Part shown: positions 16,370 through 25,458 of the stretch, piece after piece
How the letters are laid out: each line of letters begins with the position of its first letter
Numbering within the stretch: position 1 is the first letter of the stretch
DNA from: Desulfosudis oleivorans
GTDB taxonomy: Bacteria > Desulfobacterota > Desulfobacteria > Desulfobacterales > SURF-7
Assembly (NCBI GenBank): GCA_020723325.1
Contig: DYJD01000028.1
Location: 32,788 to 96,787, forward strand
Reading direction: 5' to 3'
Length of the DNA stretch: 64,000 nucleotides
The notes under the pieces: generated by a model
What the model was told of the DNA's origin: nothing
The model's input: only the letters and a program-made list of their open reading frames with translations
The model's database searches: none
Program-made: the position numbers and the translations under genes

Positions 16370-16974
16370 GGCGCACCTTTCTTCAAAGATTTAATCCAAA
16401 AAACCATTGGTTTGGGCGTTTCCGCAATTTCGTCGATTTCCTGCCAAGGGAAATGGCAGATTAAATCATCGCGCTTGGTGAACCCCTGTTTTTCCCAGTA
16501 CCCATCCAAGGATTTATAACCTTCCGGTTTGCGGGGATGGTGATCCGGCCGAACCACAGCGCAGAACGTCACCCAATCGAACCGGCCCAGCCTTTTTGCA
16601 TAATTCTCTCTTTCCTTGAAGAAAAAGACATAATGACCTTTTCCCCGATATTCTTTTAAGAGCACCGATTCCCCAAAATAAAAGATACGCCTGGGATCAA
16701 AGCCCTTGTCAATGAAAGGTTTCTGAAATCCCGGATCGGCATTTTCCATGGGAATACCGGTGGACGCGCCCACCACCCTATCCCCGTCAAAAGCGATCAC
16801 GACAATGCTTTCCGGTGAATCCGTATAAGCTTTCAGATATTTTTCTTCATATTCCAGCGTTCCGTCATACAGATAGGGGAATTCCCGGAATACGGTTATG
16901 CGCAATTGGGCCAGATCCCGTATATAAATTTTGGCCTCATTCCCGATATGCGGGCTGATTTTCAGATTTTCCAT
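16366..16974 (-). CDS. GNAT family N-acetyltransferase
   Basis: 202 aa from ATG 16974, chosen because ACGGAG lies about 7 bases upstream and the GNAT fold begins right after (LKISPHIGNEAKIYIRDLAQLRI). The acetyl-CoA-binding region is FYFGESVLLKEYRGKGHYVFFFKERENYAK; the end QGFTKRDDLICHFPWQEID fits the family. The open frame continues upstream without stop into the remains of the FkbM gene, so automated calling may report a 365-aa artificial fusion. It overlaps the nitrilase gene by 4 bases. The pair matches the split form of known bifunctional GNAT/carbon-nitrogen hydrolase proteins. Confidence 0.85.
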   Translation of the reverse strand: MENLKISPHIGNEAKIYIRDLAQLRITVFREFPYLYDGTLEYEEKYLKAYTDSPESIVVIAFDGDRVVGASTGIPMENADPGFQKPFIDKGFDPRRIFYFGESVLLKEYRGKGHYVFFFKERENYAKRLGRFDWVTFCAVVRPDHHPRKPEGYKSLDGYWEKQGFTKRDDLICHFPWQEIDEIAETPKPMVFWIKSLKKGAP

Positions 16975-17002
16975 ATACAACTCCGTCTTTTGCCCATCCT
17001 CC

Positions 17003-17032
17003 ATTGTGGGAGCGGCTTCCAGCCGCGATTCG
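17003..17032. repeat. REP-like repeat, copy 1
   Basis: The core GTGGGAGCGGCTTCCAGC continues into CGCGATTCG; GCGGCT (17012-17017) and AGCCGC (17021-17026) form a 6-bp stem with a TCC loop. The same core occurs at 25469-25492 and 26551-26575. This copy lies between the FkbM remnant and the GNAT start and is read through in the GNAT upstream frame as ESRLEAAPTME. Confidence 0.8.
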
Positions 17033-17080
17033 ACTGAGTGGTTTCTATTTTTATTGGAAACGGGGCGTTCCGGGCAATGG

Positions 17081-17104
17081 GTTCCCAAGCTGGGGCTTGG
17101 GAAC
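17081..17104. repeat. 10-bp inverted repeat (GTTCCCAAGC type)
   Basis: GTTCCCAAGC-TGGG-GCTTGGGAAC is a perfect 10-bp stem with a 4-base loop. It sits at the broken 3' end of the FkbM-type gene together with the REP-like copy at 17003, suggesting repeat insertion into or next to that gene. Confidence 0.7.
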
Positions 17105-17127
17105 CAGGGGATATCCACGTCAGGGCT

Positions 17128-17818
17128 CCCCATCTGGTTCAATCCGAACCGGTTTATCTCGCAAATGACATATGGGATTTGCAAACTCGACAAGCTGCGG
17201 GCGGTCCCTCGTAGCACACTCAATTCCGCACCTTCAGTATCGATTTTGATTAATTTTGGCCGGCGCGGGGCCTGACCCATAATGATTCCATCCAGGGTTG
17301 CCAAGCGGATTTTACGGAGTTGTTTCTCCTGCCGGGATTTTTCATTAAAAGGGTGAAGGGCCACGTCCCATAAGGCATGCCCGCCATCGTTGTCAGAGTT
17401 GAAAAAAATCAACTTCTTTATCTTCTGAACCAGCAGCCATTGGAAGCAAATCGATATTGTCAATCTTGTTCAAACGAATGTTTTCCATAAAGCGCGCTGC
17501 ATTTGAGGCTTCCGGTTCTAGGGCAATCACCTTGCCTTGGTTGCCCACCCATTTTGAAGCCATGAGGGAAATAAAACCGATATGGGCGCCCACGTCTATA
17601 AATAAATCGCCGGGCTTTAATATTCGCGCTATGCATTCCAGGGTTTCCATTTCATACAATTGGCCATGGTTTAAATGGTCCCATAAAATCTTTTGGGTAT
17701 ACTGAGTGGGGTCCAGATAAAGCTGTAATTCATGAGTCCCAGTTTCGGTCCGAATGGAAAGGGAAATCCATTTTAATGCAGATGCGTCCGCTGGTGTTTC
17801 TTTTGATTGAAAGCTCAT
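17128..17818 (-). pseudogene. FkbM family methyltransferase, frameshifted and 3'-truncated
   Basis: The frame starting at 17818 encodes the SAM-binding part (DLFIDVGAHIGFISLMASKWVG, VIALEPEASNAARFMENIRLN) and stops at 17393 after DKEVDFFQL. The missing continuation is in another frame: FFNSDNDGGHALWDVALHPF, then KLIKIDTEGAELSVLRGTA and PYVICEINRFG. Removing one base of the seven-A run at 17402-17408 restores the frame. Homology then ends near 17128, where two dispersed repeats begin, and no proper stop follows until the GNAT end. FkbM proteins are O-methyltransferases of sugars or secondary metabolites. It is broken unless the homopolymer is a phase-variable switch or a sequencing error. Confidence 0.75.
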
Positions 17819-18029
17819 TATTTGGGGCCGTTTTAATGTTTTCTGGGGTAGAGGATGTAATTTTTTTCAAAGACAGCTTATAAGAACAGCGTTCATGTGT
17901 CAACATTCAATAGGGCTTGTTCAGGGGAATCGCATGTAAACTTGACATGGTTTCGTATATGCAACCAGCTTGGGCTATGTTTCAGATTCTCCATTGTTCA
18001 AAATGAGGGTTGGACTTCTGGACTTAAAA

Positions 18030-18145
18030 TTGCCTATCAGGGGGCTGTTTTTGGCATCGCCGAAATGTACGAAGTTTTGAACTCCACGTTGCCCTCCGGA
18101 GATTACATCTTCTATTTCGGACTTGATACAACTGCAAACGGATCA
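18030..18145 (+). pseudogene. Remnant of a secreted protein C-terminal domain
   Basis: The 324-base gap 17819-18142 holds one recognisable piece: YEVLNSTLPSGDYIFYFGLD followed by TTANGSV. This motif closes many exported deltaproteobacterial proteins. The frame has no credible start or end; it runs into the antisense of the esterase gene, so this is a degraded fragment. The family's function is unknown. The rest of the gap shows nothing. Confidence 0.4.
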
Positions 18146-19114
18146 GTTTACGTGATTCAGAAAAACGAAAGCATCGCGCCAATACCGGCGCGCGTTTTTA
18201 CGCCAGAACATGAAATGAAACACATGGGGTTCGCCCGGATAATAGTAAGCTTTCACGATTGCGCCTTTGGCGGTTAAGGCGTTTTCCAATCTTTCCGTAT
18301 CTGTCAGCAGGATGTCGGACGTACCAACGGCTGCAAATACCGGCGGGAAAGGACGCCGGGGCTGCCCGGCGGTTTCGAGAACCAGGAGGGGATCGGCCAG
18401 GGTAGGGGAGGCGCTGGAAGCACGGTAGTCACGGCCGAGATAGGCCCTGGAAACATCCCGGGCGATCTGAACAGCGGTTTTTCTTAGCATGCCTTGCCGA
18501 TGACGAGTTGCCAAGCGTTGCGGCCGGCTGACCTCAAGATATCCGGCGATGCATTTCAGGGCCGCCGGTGTAACGGCTGTATCCCACACCAATTGGGCCG
18601 GCGGCTCCGGTCGTTCATAGCAGGTAGCCAGGGTCAGGGCCAATCCCAGGTTGCCGCCGGCGGATTCGCCGGCAATCACCATGCGTCTGGGATCACCGCC
18701 GTAAGCAGCCGCATTCTCCACTACCCAGCAAAAGGCCCGGCAGACATCTTCAAAGGCCGCCGGATATTGATATCTCGGGGCCAGACGGTAGTTGATCATA
18801 AACACCACAAAACCGTTGCGGGCATATATCAAGGCGCAACCCCGGTGGGTCTCCTTGGAGCACATGGTAAAACCGCCGCCGTGGATGTAGAAAATGATGG
18901 GTAGGGTCGTTTCGGTTGTTTCCGGCAGATAGACATCCAGCCGATGGGCGGCAGCGCCGTCCGGACAGTAGGCAATATCCTTGAGCACCCGGCATTTTTT
19001 TCTGGCTTTCACTAGGTAAGGGTTTTGATCGGCCATATCCGCCAAGCGAAGGAAAACTTGGTTCAAGACTATACGGCGGGTTGCCGCGGCCGAGGGTAAT
19101 TGAAAAAAGGCCAT
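18143..19114 (-). CDS. Alpha/beta-hydrolase, hormone-sensitive-lipase-type esterase
   Basis: 323 aa. The HSL-family oxyanion motif HGGGF is at residues 78-82 and the nucleophile S151 is in GESAGG. The acid is the Asp in AVGTSDILLTDTE and the His is in GEPHVFHFMFW near the C-terminus. Such enzymes hydrolyse short-chain acyl esters in the cytoplasm. It is divergent from the ferredoxin gene across a 229-base region carrying a promoter and a palindrome. Confidence 0.88.
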   Translation of the reverse strand: MAFFQLPSAAATRRIVLNQVFLRLADMADQNPYLVKARKKCRVLKDIAYCPDGAAAHRLDVYLPETTETTLPIIFYIHGGGFTMCSKETHRGCALIYARNGFVVFMINYRLAPRYQYPAAFEDVCRAFCWVVENAAAYGGDPRRMVIAGESAGGNLGLALTLATCYERPEPPAQLVWDTAVTPAALKCIAGYLEVSRPQRLATRHRQGMLRKTAVQIARDVSRAYLGRDYRASSASPTLADPLLVLETAGQPRRPFPPVFAAVGTSDILLTDTERLENALTAKGAIVKAYYYPGEPHVFHFMFWRKNARRYWRDAFVFLNHVN

Positions 19115-19217
19115 CCTTCATCCTTCCTTCCAAATGTGAAATCAATAGTTCATGTTCATTGATCCAACCATACTGAAACCTGTGTCCGCCTTCAAGTATC
19201 TTTATTATAAAATAGAG

Positions 19218-19262
19218 CGAGCGCTCGATTTTTATTGACAGGTACCACAATTTCGTCATAAT
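19218..19262 (+). promoter_or_regulatory. Sigma-70 promoter with upstream palindromic operator
   Basis: TTGACA (19235-19240) and CATAAT (19257-19262) with a 16-base spacer form a strong promoter for the ferredoxin-type gene at 19344. Just upstream, CGAGCGCTCG (19218-19227) is a perfect 10-bp palindrome of the kind bound by TetR-family regulators of lipid metabolism. It lies between two divergent genes and could control both. No TetR gene is seen nearby. Confidence 0.55.
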
Positions 19263-19343
19263 GGAATCATAAAGGTGCAGAATCCGGAAAATGGTACTCT
19301 TAACCATGGGACTAATACCGAAAACCATGAAAGGAAAAAATCA

Positions 19344-20414
19344 ATGGCCGATGTTTACCAACAATTGCGCGAGCGTCTAGATGACCTGTCCACCGGCTTT
19401 CCAGCCACAGCCCGGGGTACGGAAATCAAATTGTTGAAACAGCTTTTTACCGAAGATGAAGCGGAATTGTATCTATCCTTGAATCCTTTTCCGGAAACAC
19501 CCCAGGAAGCGGCCCAGCGTCTGGGCCGGGACGTTGCGATATTGGCGCAGCAGATGGAAGCCATGGCTCAAAAAGGCCAACTGTTTCGCATCCGCAAGCA
19601 GGACGAGGTCAAGTACGTCATCGTGCCCTTTCTGGTGGGCATCATGGAATTCAGCCTGAAGCGGTTCGCCAACGACCGCAATCTTGCAAAAGACATGGCT
19701 GTTTACGGCAAGGAGGGCTTTCTTAAATCCTTACAGTCCACCAAAACCACCCATCAACGGCCGATACCGGTGAACCGCTCACTGGTTGCCAAATGGCCGG
19801 TGGCGCCTTATGAAGATGTGGTGGAAATTTTGAAAAAGCAGAAACGCATTGCCGTGGCTGATTGTGTCTGCCGGACCCTGGTGCGCAGTGTCACCGATAA
19901 GAATTGCTCCAAGCCCTTGCAGAACTGCATGATGTTCGGCGCTTCAGCCGACTACTATATTGAAAATAAACTCGGCCGCGAAATTTCCGTGGAAGAGGCT
20001 CTTGAAATCACGCGGCAGAGCGATGAGGCCGGTCTGGTGCTGCAGCCGGTCAATGCCCGGAAAGCCGGGGCCTTGTGCAGTTGCTGCGGAGACTGCTGCG
20101 GCATGCTGCAATCCCTGAAAATGCAACCCAAGCCGGCCCAATCGGTGCACAGCAATTATTTTGCGGTGGTGGATGCCGAGGCCTGCAGCGGTTGCGAGCT
20201 TTGTGTGGAGCGTTGTCAGATGGAAGCCGTCCGAATGGAAGCTGATAAGGCCATGATTGATCCGGACCGCTGCATCGGTTGCGGTTTGTGCGCCTCCAAA
20301 TGCCCCACTGAGGCGGCCCGACTGGTGAAGAAAGATGAGGCGGAGCTTTACCTGCCGCCGGAAACCCATCTGGATATGTATATGGCCATGGCCAGGGAGC
20401 GGGGGAAACTATAG
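19344..20414 (+). CDS. 4Fe-4S ferredoxin-type protein with N-terminal winged-helix-like region
   Basis: 356 aa from ATG 19344 (AAAGGAAAAAA upstream). The first ~100 residues look like a helical/winged-helix region (ETPQEAAQRLGRDVAILAQQ). Then come Cys clusters: C174, C176, C188, C195; a dense CSCCGDCC group at 245-252; and two ferredoxin motifs at C281/284/287/291 and C310/313/316/320 for two 4Fe-4S clusters. It is likely a redox carrier or sensor; no catalytic domain is seen. It is 24 bases upstream of a second Fe-S protein and probably in one operon with it. Confidence 0.82.
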   Translation: MADVYQQLRERLDDLSTGFPATARGTEIKLLKQLFTEDEAELYLSLNPFPETPQEAAQRLGRDVAILAQQMEAMAQKGQLFRIRKQDEVKYVIVPFLVGIMEFSLKRFANDRNLAKDMAVYGKEGFLKSLQSTKTTHQRPIPVNRSLVAKWPVAPYEDVVEILKKQKRIAVADCVCRTLVRSVTDKNCSKPLQNCMMFGASADYYIENKLGREISVEEALEITRQSDEAGLVLQPVNARKAGALCSCCGDCCGMLQSLKMQPKPAQSVHSNYFAVVDAEACSGCELCVERCQMEAVRMEADKAMIDPDRCIGCGLCASKCPTEAARLVKKDEAELYLPPETHLDMYMAMARERGKL

Positions 20415-20438
20415 ACAATGCACGAAAGGAAGGGAATC

Positions 20439-21557
20439 ATGATCACCAAAGCAGATATCATCGCTGCGGCCCATGCCAACGGTTTTGAGGACGTGGGTTT
20501 CACCACTGCGGAGCCCTTTGACACCCACCGGGAATTTCTGGAAGCCAGAAAAGAAGAATACGGCTGGGCCGAAGCCGCCGGCCTGGCATTGTTAAAAGGC
20601 ACGGCGCCCAAAGCCATCATGCCCACGGCCAGAAGCGTCATCGTGCTCATGGAAGTATATTTCCGCAAAGCCTATCCCCGGGTTCTGGAGGGACATTTCG
20701 GGCGCTGTTATCTGGATGACGACCGGGTCACCAAAGATGGGTTGAGCCGGCGCATCAAGGCCTTCCGGGCTTTTCTCCGGGAGAACGGGATTGAATCCCA
20801 GGTGCCCTTCAACCTGCCCCATCGCATGGCCGCGGCCCGGGCCGGCATGGGCACTTTCGGTAAGAACTGCCTGTTTTATTCCAGCCGGGTGGCCAGGCAA
20901 AGTTCCTGGGTGCTGCCCATCGCCGTGGTCATCGATCGGGAATTCGCGCCGGACAATCCCACCATCGCCATGGGCTGTCCGGAGTGGTGTCGCAACTCCT
21001 GCATCGCCGCCTGTCCCACCCGGGCCCTCAAAGGCAATGGTACCATCGACCCCCGCAAATGTATTTCCTTCCTTTCCTATTTCGGCCAGGGGCTGACTCC
21101 CAAGGAATTGCGCGAACCCATGGGCAACTATATCTACGGCTGCGACCGCTGCCAGAATGTCTGCCCGCGCAACGCCGGCTGGCTGGCCAAGGATCTGGCC
21201 ATGAACGAAAAAGCAGCGGCCAAGGCCGAACATTTTAATCTGTCAAAACTCCTCCGCATGGACAAACCCTATTTTGAGACCCATATCTGGCCGCATATGT
21301 TCTATATGTCCGCCGACGATATCTGGCGCTGGAAAATGAATACAGCCCGGGCCATGGGAAACACCCGTGATCCCATGTACGTAGAAAATTTACTGCAAGT
21401 ATTCACAAGGGAAGCGGATGAGCGCGTGCTGGCCATGGCGGCCTGGGCCCTGGGCCGGATCGGCGGTCAGAAGGCGCGGGAGGGATTGGCGGCCCTGATG
21501 GAAGGAAACAGCGGCGTTGTGCTGGAGGAAATCAAAAGCGCTTTGGCTCAAATATGA
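20439..21557 (+). CDS. QueG-related double 4Fe-4S protein with HEAT-like tail
   Basis: 372 aa from ATG 20439 (AGGAAGGGA site). It resembles epoxyqueuosine reductase: AARAGMGTFGKNCLFYSSR near 132, then CPEWCRNSCIAACP (C180, C184, C188, C192), C208 and CDRCQNVCP (C235, C238, C242) for two clusters, and a C-terminal HEAT-like segment (LAMAAWALGRIGGQKAREGL). True QueG reduces epoxyqueuosine in tRNA using cobalamin. The spacing in CPEWCRNSC differs from the usual CxxCxxC, and the pairing with a ferredoxin protein suggests a related reductase with another substrate. Confidence 0.8.
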   Translation: MITKADIIAAAHANGFEDVGFTTAEPFDTHREFLEARKEEYGWAEAAGLALLKGTAPKAIMPTARSVIVLMEVYFRKAYPRVLEGHFGRCYLDDDRVTKDGLSRRIKAFRAFLRENGIESQVPFNLPHRMAAARAGMGTFGKNCLFYSSRVARQSSWVLPIAVVIDREFAPDNPTIAMGCPEWCRNSCIAACPTRALKGNGTIDPRKCISFLSYFGQGLTPKELREPMGNYIYGCDRCQNVCPRNAGWLAKDLAMNEKAAAKAEHFNLSKLLRMDKPYFETHIWPHMFYMSADDIWRWKMNTARAMGNTRDPMYVENLLQVFTREADERVLAMAAWALGRIGGQKAREGLAALMEGNSGVVLEEIKSALAQI

Positions 21558-21568
21558 TGGGGCGCGAA

Positions 21569-22594
21569 TCAATTGTATTCGATTTCGCTTGACTGGCTGT
21601 CCGGATATTTGCGGTAGATGGTTTCAACTTCGTTTTTGCAATCAAAGAACAGCTCCGTCAGGTGGGGATCAAACTGGGTGCCCTTTCCCTTGAGAATGAG
21701 CTCAAAGGCATCCAGCAATGAAAGGGGGGCTTTGTAAGGCCGGTAGGATGTCAGGGCATCGAATACATCGACGATGTGTACAATGCGGCCGGCATAGGGG
21801 ATTTCGGTTCCGCTCAAGCCCAAAGGATAGCCGCTGCCGTCCCAGCATTCATGATGGGTCAGGGCGATGATCCGCGCCGTTTCCATGAGTTTGGAACTGC
21901 TCCCCAGAAGATTACGCTCGCCGAGCTGGGGATGGGTTCTCATTATCCGCAGTTCATCTTCATCCAGACGGGATTGTTTGCGCAGAATGTCATCCGGTAT
22001 ACCGATCTTGCCGATATCGTGCATGGTGCTGGCCATGCCGAGCATTTCCGCTTCTTCCACCGGTAATCCGTCGCGCAGGGCCAATAGGGCCGTATACTCG
22101 CGGATACGGCGGACATGCATGCCGGTGACAAGATCCCGGGATTCGGTGGCCAAAACCAGGCGCATCACGATTTCCTGGGTGCGTTCCTTGACCAGGCTTT
22201 CGAGTTTATCCTGGTGGTATTTCAGTTCAAGATGATTGCGCACACGCGCCTTGACCAGGCTCGGTTTAAAGGGTTTGCGGATATAGTCCAGGGCGCCCAG
22301 GGACAATCCTTTGGCTTCGTCACTTTCTTCACTCAGGCTGCTGACAAATATAATGGGGATGTGCTTGGTTTTGCCATCCGCTTTCAAGCGGCGGCAGACT
22401 TCATAGCCGTCCAGCAGGGGCATGATAATATCCAGCAGAATCAAATCCGGCGGGTTTGGGCCGGCGGCGATTTTCAGGGCCCGCTCGCCGTTGGTGGCGG
22501 CCCGCACATGGTAGTCTTTCAGGATTTCACCCAGCGAATCGATCATTTCAGGCATATCATCCACGATTAAGATGGAAAACTGTTCTGTCTTCAT
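21569..22594 (-). CDS. Response regulator with HD-GYP output domain
   Basis: 341 aa. The receiver domain (residues 1-125) has D12/D13, phosphoacceptor D55 (LILLDIIMP) and K107. The HD-GYP domain follows with HDIGKIGIPD (H192-D193), a HHECWDGSGYP motif near 246-256, and DVFDALTSYRPYK. HD-GYP proteins hydrolyse cyclic di-GMP. Its start overlaps the stop of the hybrid kinase by 4 bases, so the two are translated together and very likely form a signalling pair. Confidence 0.93.
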   Translation of the reverse strand: MKTEQFSILIVDDMPEMIDSLGEILKDYHVRAATNGERALKIAAGPNPPDLILLDIIMPLLDGYEVCRRLKADGKTKHIPIIFVSSLSEESDEAKGLSLGALDYIRKPFKPSLVKARVRNHLELKYHQDKLESLVKERTQEIVMRLVLATESRDLVTGMHVRRIREYTALLALRDGLPVEEAEMLGMASTMHDIGKIGIPDDILRKQSRLDEDELRIMRTHPQLGERNLLGSSSKLMETARIIALTHHECWDGSGYPLGLSGTEIPYAGRIVHIVDVFDALTSYRPYKAPLSLLDAFELILKGKGTQFDPHLTELFFDCKNEVETIYRKYPDSQSSEIEYN

Positions 22595-25458
22595 GATGCC
22601 TCGTCAAGGGGAATGTTCATTATCTGCGCAAGCTCATGCAATATTTTCAAGGCATTTTCATAGTCATAGCGTCCGATATGGGCTTGCAGGTCCCGGAATT
22701 TCGGCAGGATTTCCAGCTCGTCCGAAAGGTACGGTCCGATGGTTTCCGCGCATTGGCCGGCCTTGACATTGTCGTCTTTTAAATACCCTTGCAGTTGCAG
22801 AAAAGCTTGCTTGACAGCATCCAGGCAAAAGCCCGGACTTGGTTGCCGGTTTTTCACAGCCACTGCCGGGCTGGGTGATTCCATTACACCTGAAGTCTTA
22901 ATGGCTTCCAAAACCTGCGACAGGGCTTGGTCAAGGGCGTCCAGCCGAAGGTTGTTTGCGGCCGGCTCTTGATTTCGAAGACCGGTTTCCAGAACGCCGG
23001 CCTGTTGAAAAACAGCTTCGGCCCCGATATTCCCGGCCACGCCTTTTAGTGAATGCGCCAGCCGGCGGGATTGTTCCGCATCGCCGGCATTCATGGCGGT
23101 GCGAATTTTATCCGCCGTATCCAGATTATTATTGTAAAATTTGCTAAGCAATTTCCGAAAGAAATCGGCGTTGCCGTTGCAGTGCAGCAGGCCTGCTGAA
23201 GCATTGATTCCTTCAATATCCGGTAAGGCCGACGCATCCATGGCAGGGGGTATTGCGTTTTGATCCGCCTTGCCTGTTGCTAGTTCCGGCAGTCGTTCGG
23301 TTTTGATCCAGCGTCCAAGGATTGAAAAAAGATCATGGGGCTCAAAGGGTTTGGTGATGAAATCATTCATGCCTAGTTTCAGACATTTCTCCCGTTCGCT
23401 GTCAATGGCATGGGCGGTCATGGCAATGATGGGCAGGTCCCGCATTCCCAAGGATTCCCGAATCCAGCGCGTACAGGTGTAACCGTCCATTTCCGGCATC
23501 TCCAGATCCATCAGCACGGCATCAATGGGAAGGGTTTCCAGCAGCCCTAAGGCTTCTTTTCCGTTATTGGCCACCGTGACCAGGAAGCCTGCATGTTCAA
23601 GGAGTTTCTGGGCCACTTCCTGGTTCATTTCGTTGTCTTCCACCAGCAGCACGCGGGCCGCAGCGACATTGGAGGATTTAACAGGGCGCTCTTCCGGTTT
23701 GGTGAGAATGTGTTTTGTGTTTGAAAATTGGTTGCCAAAAAGCGACATAACCGTGTCGAGCAATTGGGATGGCGTTACCGGTTTCACCAAGAAGCCGTCG
23801 ATCCCGGCTTCTTCCGCTTGCTGGAGTACGGTTTTTCTGTCAAAAGACGCCATCATGATGATTTTGGGAACCAGCTCCAGATCCAATTTTTTTTTGATGA
23901 GCGTGGCGGTTTGAATTCCGTCCATGCCGGGCATATTCCAATCCATGATGACCAGGTCATAGGGTTTTTCATGCTTTCGGCTAGCGGCTTGTTCCAGTTC
24001 AGCCAAGGCGGCGGCTCCGGAGGCAAGGGATTTGGCCGATATGGAAAAATGGGTCAATATCCTCAGCAGAACCTGCTGAACCACGGGATTGTCATCCACC
24101 ACCAGTACATGCAGGTTTGAGATTGCCGTGGGCAAGGGCGGATGGGGCTCCTTTTTTTTGCAGGGACAATTGAATTCCGCGGTAAACATAAAGGTACTGC
24201 CTTGCCCGGGATTGCTCGTCACGGAAATCGATCCATTCATGATTTCCACAAGACCCTTGCAAATGGCGAGCCCTAGTCCGGACCCGCCGTACTTTCTTGT
24301 GCTGGAACCATCTGCCTGGGAAAAAGCATTGAAGATCGCATCGATTTTTTCCGCGCTGATCCCGATGCCGGTGTCCTGGACTGAAAATTGCAAGATAGCG
24401 GCTTGGTCCTTCTGCTCCAATACCTCGGCAGCCAGCACGATTTCCCCTTTATCGGTGAATTTTATGGCATTGCTTAAGAGGTTGGTGAGAACCTGTTCCA
24501 GACGCCGGGCATCCCCAATGAGGGTCACGGGGAAATTTTCAGTTATGCTGAAAATCAGTTCCAGGCCTTTTTCTTCGGCTTTGGCATGAAACATATCCGC
24601 AAGGTTCATCAATATGCTGTTGACGGTGAAATTGGACTTCTGCATGGTCAAACGGCCGGTCTCAATTTTGGAAAAATCGAGGATCTCATTGATGATGGTG
24701 AGCAGGGAATGGGAAGACGATTGAATCTTATTCAAATAGTCCGCTTGCATATCGGAAAGGGCTGTTTTTCGCAGCAGATGGGACATGCCGATGACCGCAT
24801 TCAGGGGGGTGCGGATTTCATGGCTCATGCGCGCCAGAAAATCACTCTTGGCTTTATTGGCGATTTCCGCTTCCTCCTTGGCCTTTTTCATTTCCGTTTC
24901 CACCTTGACCAAATCGGAAATATCGTCATAAAGCCAAATGGAACCATCCAAGGGCTTTGAAGGATCAACCGCTTTGCCCACCATGCGGCACCAAAATAGG
25001 CTGCCGTCTTTGCGCTTTAATTCCATTGTGGTCTCAAAGGTTTTCCCGTCGGCCAAAATCGGATAGGCGGTTTCGCCCAGGTTTTGATAGTCGGCTTCAT
25101 TCTTATACATGATCTTGGAGGAAGCGCCCATGAGAGCTTCCATGGAATATCCCATCATTTGGGCCAACCGGAAATTGGTCCATTCATATAAACGATTCCT
25201 TGAAAAAATAATGCCGATCATGCTGTTTTGAAGAATCAATTCCTGCAGTGCTTTTATTTTTTTTAATGATTCATTGCTGTCGGCGAGTTTTTGGATTTCT
25301 CTTCGCAAGCGTCGGTTCCATAAAATAATCACGATAAATATGCCCACGGCAACTATCACCACAAAAAATATGTTCCAACAATTCAGCATTACCATACTGG
25401 TGGGTATCAACATAACGTTTTCCATGTGGGATTCAGCCTTGGTCATTGTTTCGGCCAT
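22591..25458 (-). CDS. Hybrid sensor histidine kinase: TM, PAS, HisKA, HATPase, two REC, HPt
   Basis: 955 aa. Order: one membrane segment (~26-46), PAS (~68-185), HisKA with H213 (MSHEIRTPLN), ATPase with N330 box (LLSNAIKF), DTGIGI and GGSGLGLAI; REC1 with D506; REC2 with D651; and a C-terminal HPt domain with H802 (AHSLKGVAGNIG). This is a complete phosphorelay in one chain; the overlapping HD-GYP regulator is the likely output. The proposed start lies inside a REP-like repeat (first ~7 codons are repeat sequence); an ATG at 25425 or 25413 is an alternative. Confidence 0.92.
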   Translation of the reverse strand: MAETMTKAESHMENVMLIPTSMVMLNCWNIFFVVIVAVGIFIVIILWNRRLRREIQKLADSNESLKKIKALQELILQNSMIGIIFSRNRLYEWTNFRLAQMMGYSMEALMGASSKIMYKNEADYQNLGETAYPILADGKTFETTMELKRKDGSLFWCRMVGKAVDPSKPLDGSIWLYDDISDLVKVETEMKKAKEEAEIANKAKSDFLARMSHEIRTPLNAVIGMSHLLRKTALSDMQADYLNKIQSSSHSLLTIINEILDFSKIETGRLTMQKSNFTVNSILMNLADMFHAKAEEKGLELIFSITENFPVTLIGDARRLEQVLTNLLSNAIKFTDKGEIVLAAEVLEQKDQAAILQFSVQDTGIGISAEKIDAIFNAFSQADGSSTRKYGGSGLGLAICKGLVEIMNGSISVTSNPGQGSTFMFTAEFNCPCKKKEPHPPLPTAISNLHVLVVDDNPVVQQVLLRILTHFSISAKSLASGAAALAELEQAASRKHEKPYDLVIMDWNMPGMDGIQTATLIKKKLDLELVPKIIMMASFDRKTVLQQAEEAGIDGFLVKPVTPSQLLDTVMSLFGNQFSNTKHILTKPEERPVKSSNVAAARVLLVEDNEMNQEVAQKLLEHAGFLVTVANNGKEALGLLETLPIDAVLMDLEMPEMDGYTCTRWIRESLGMRDLPIIAMTAHAIDSEREKCLKLGMNDFITKPFEPHDLFSILGRWIKTERLPELATGKADQNAIPPAMDASALPDIEGINASAGLLHCNGNADFFRKLLSKFYNNNLDTADKIRTAMNAGDAEQSRRLAHSLKGVAGNIGAEAVFQQAGVLETGLRNQEPAANNLRLDALDQALSQVLEAIKTSGVMESPSPAVAVKNRQPSPGFCLDAVKQAFLQLQGYLKDDNVKAGQCAETIGPYLSDELEILPKFRDLQAHIGRYDYENALKILHELAQIMNIPLDEAS

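Noticed and set aside
16366..17463. A 365-residue open frame covering FkbM C-terminus plus GNAT
   Set aside because: It is an artificial fusion created by a frameshift and repeat read-through; the GNAT gene has its own start and ribosome site at 16974.
17897..18277. A 126-codon plus-strand open frame as an intact gene
   Set aside because: Only a short motif is recognisable and its 3' part is antisense to the esterase; treated as a remnant.
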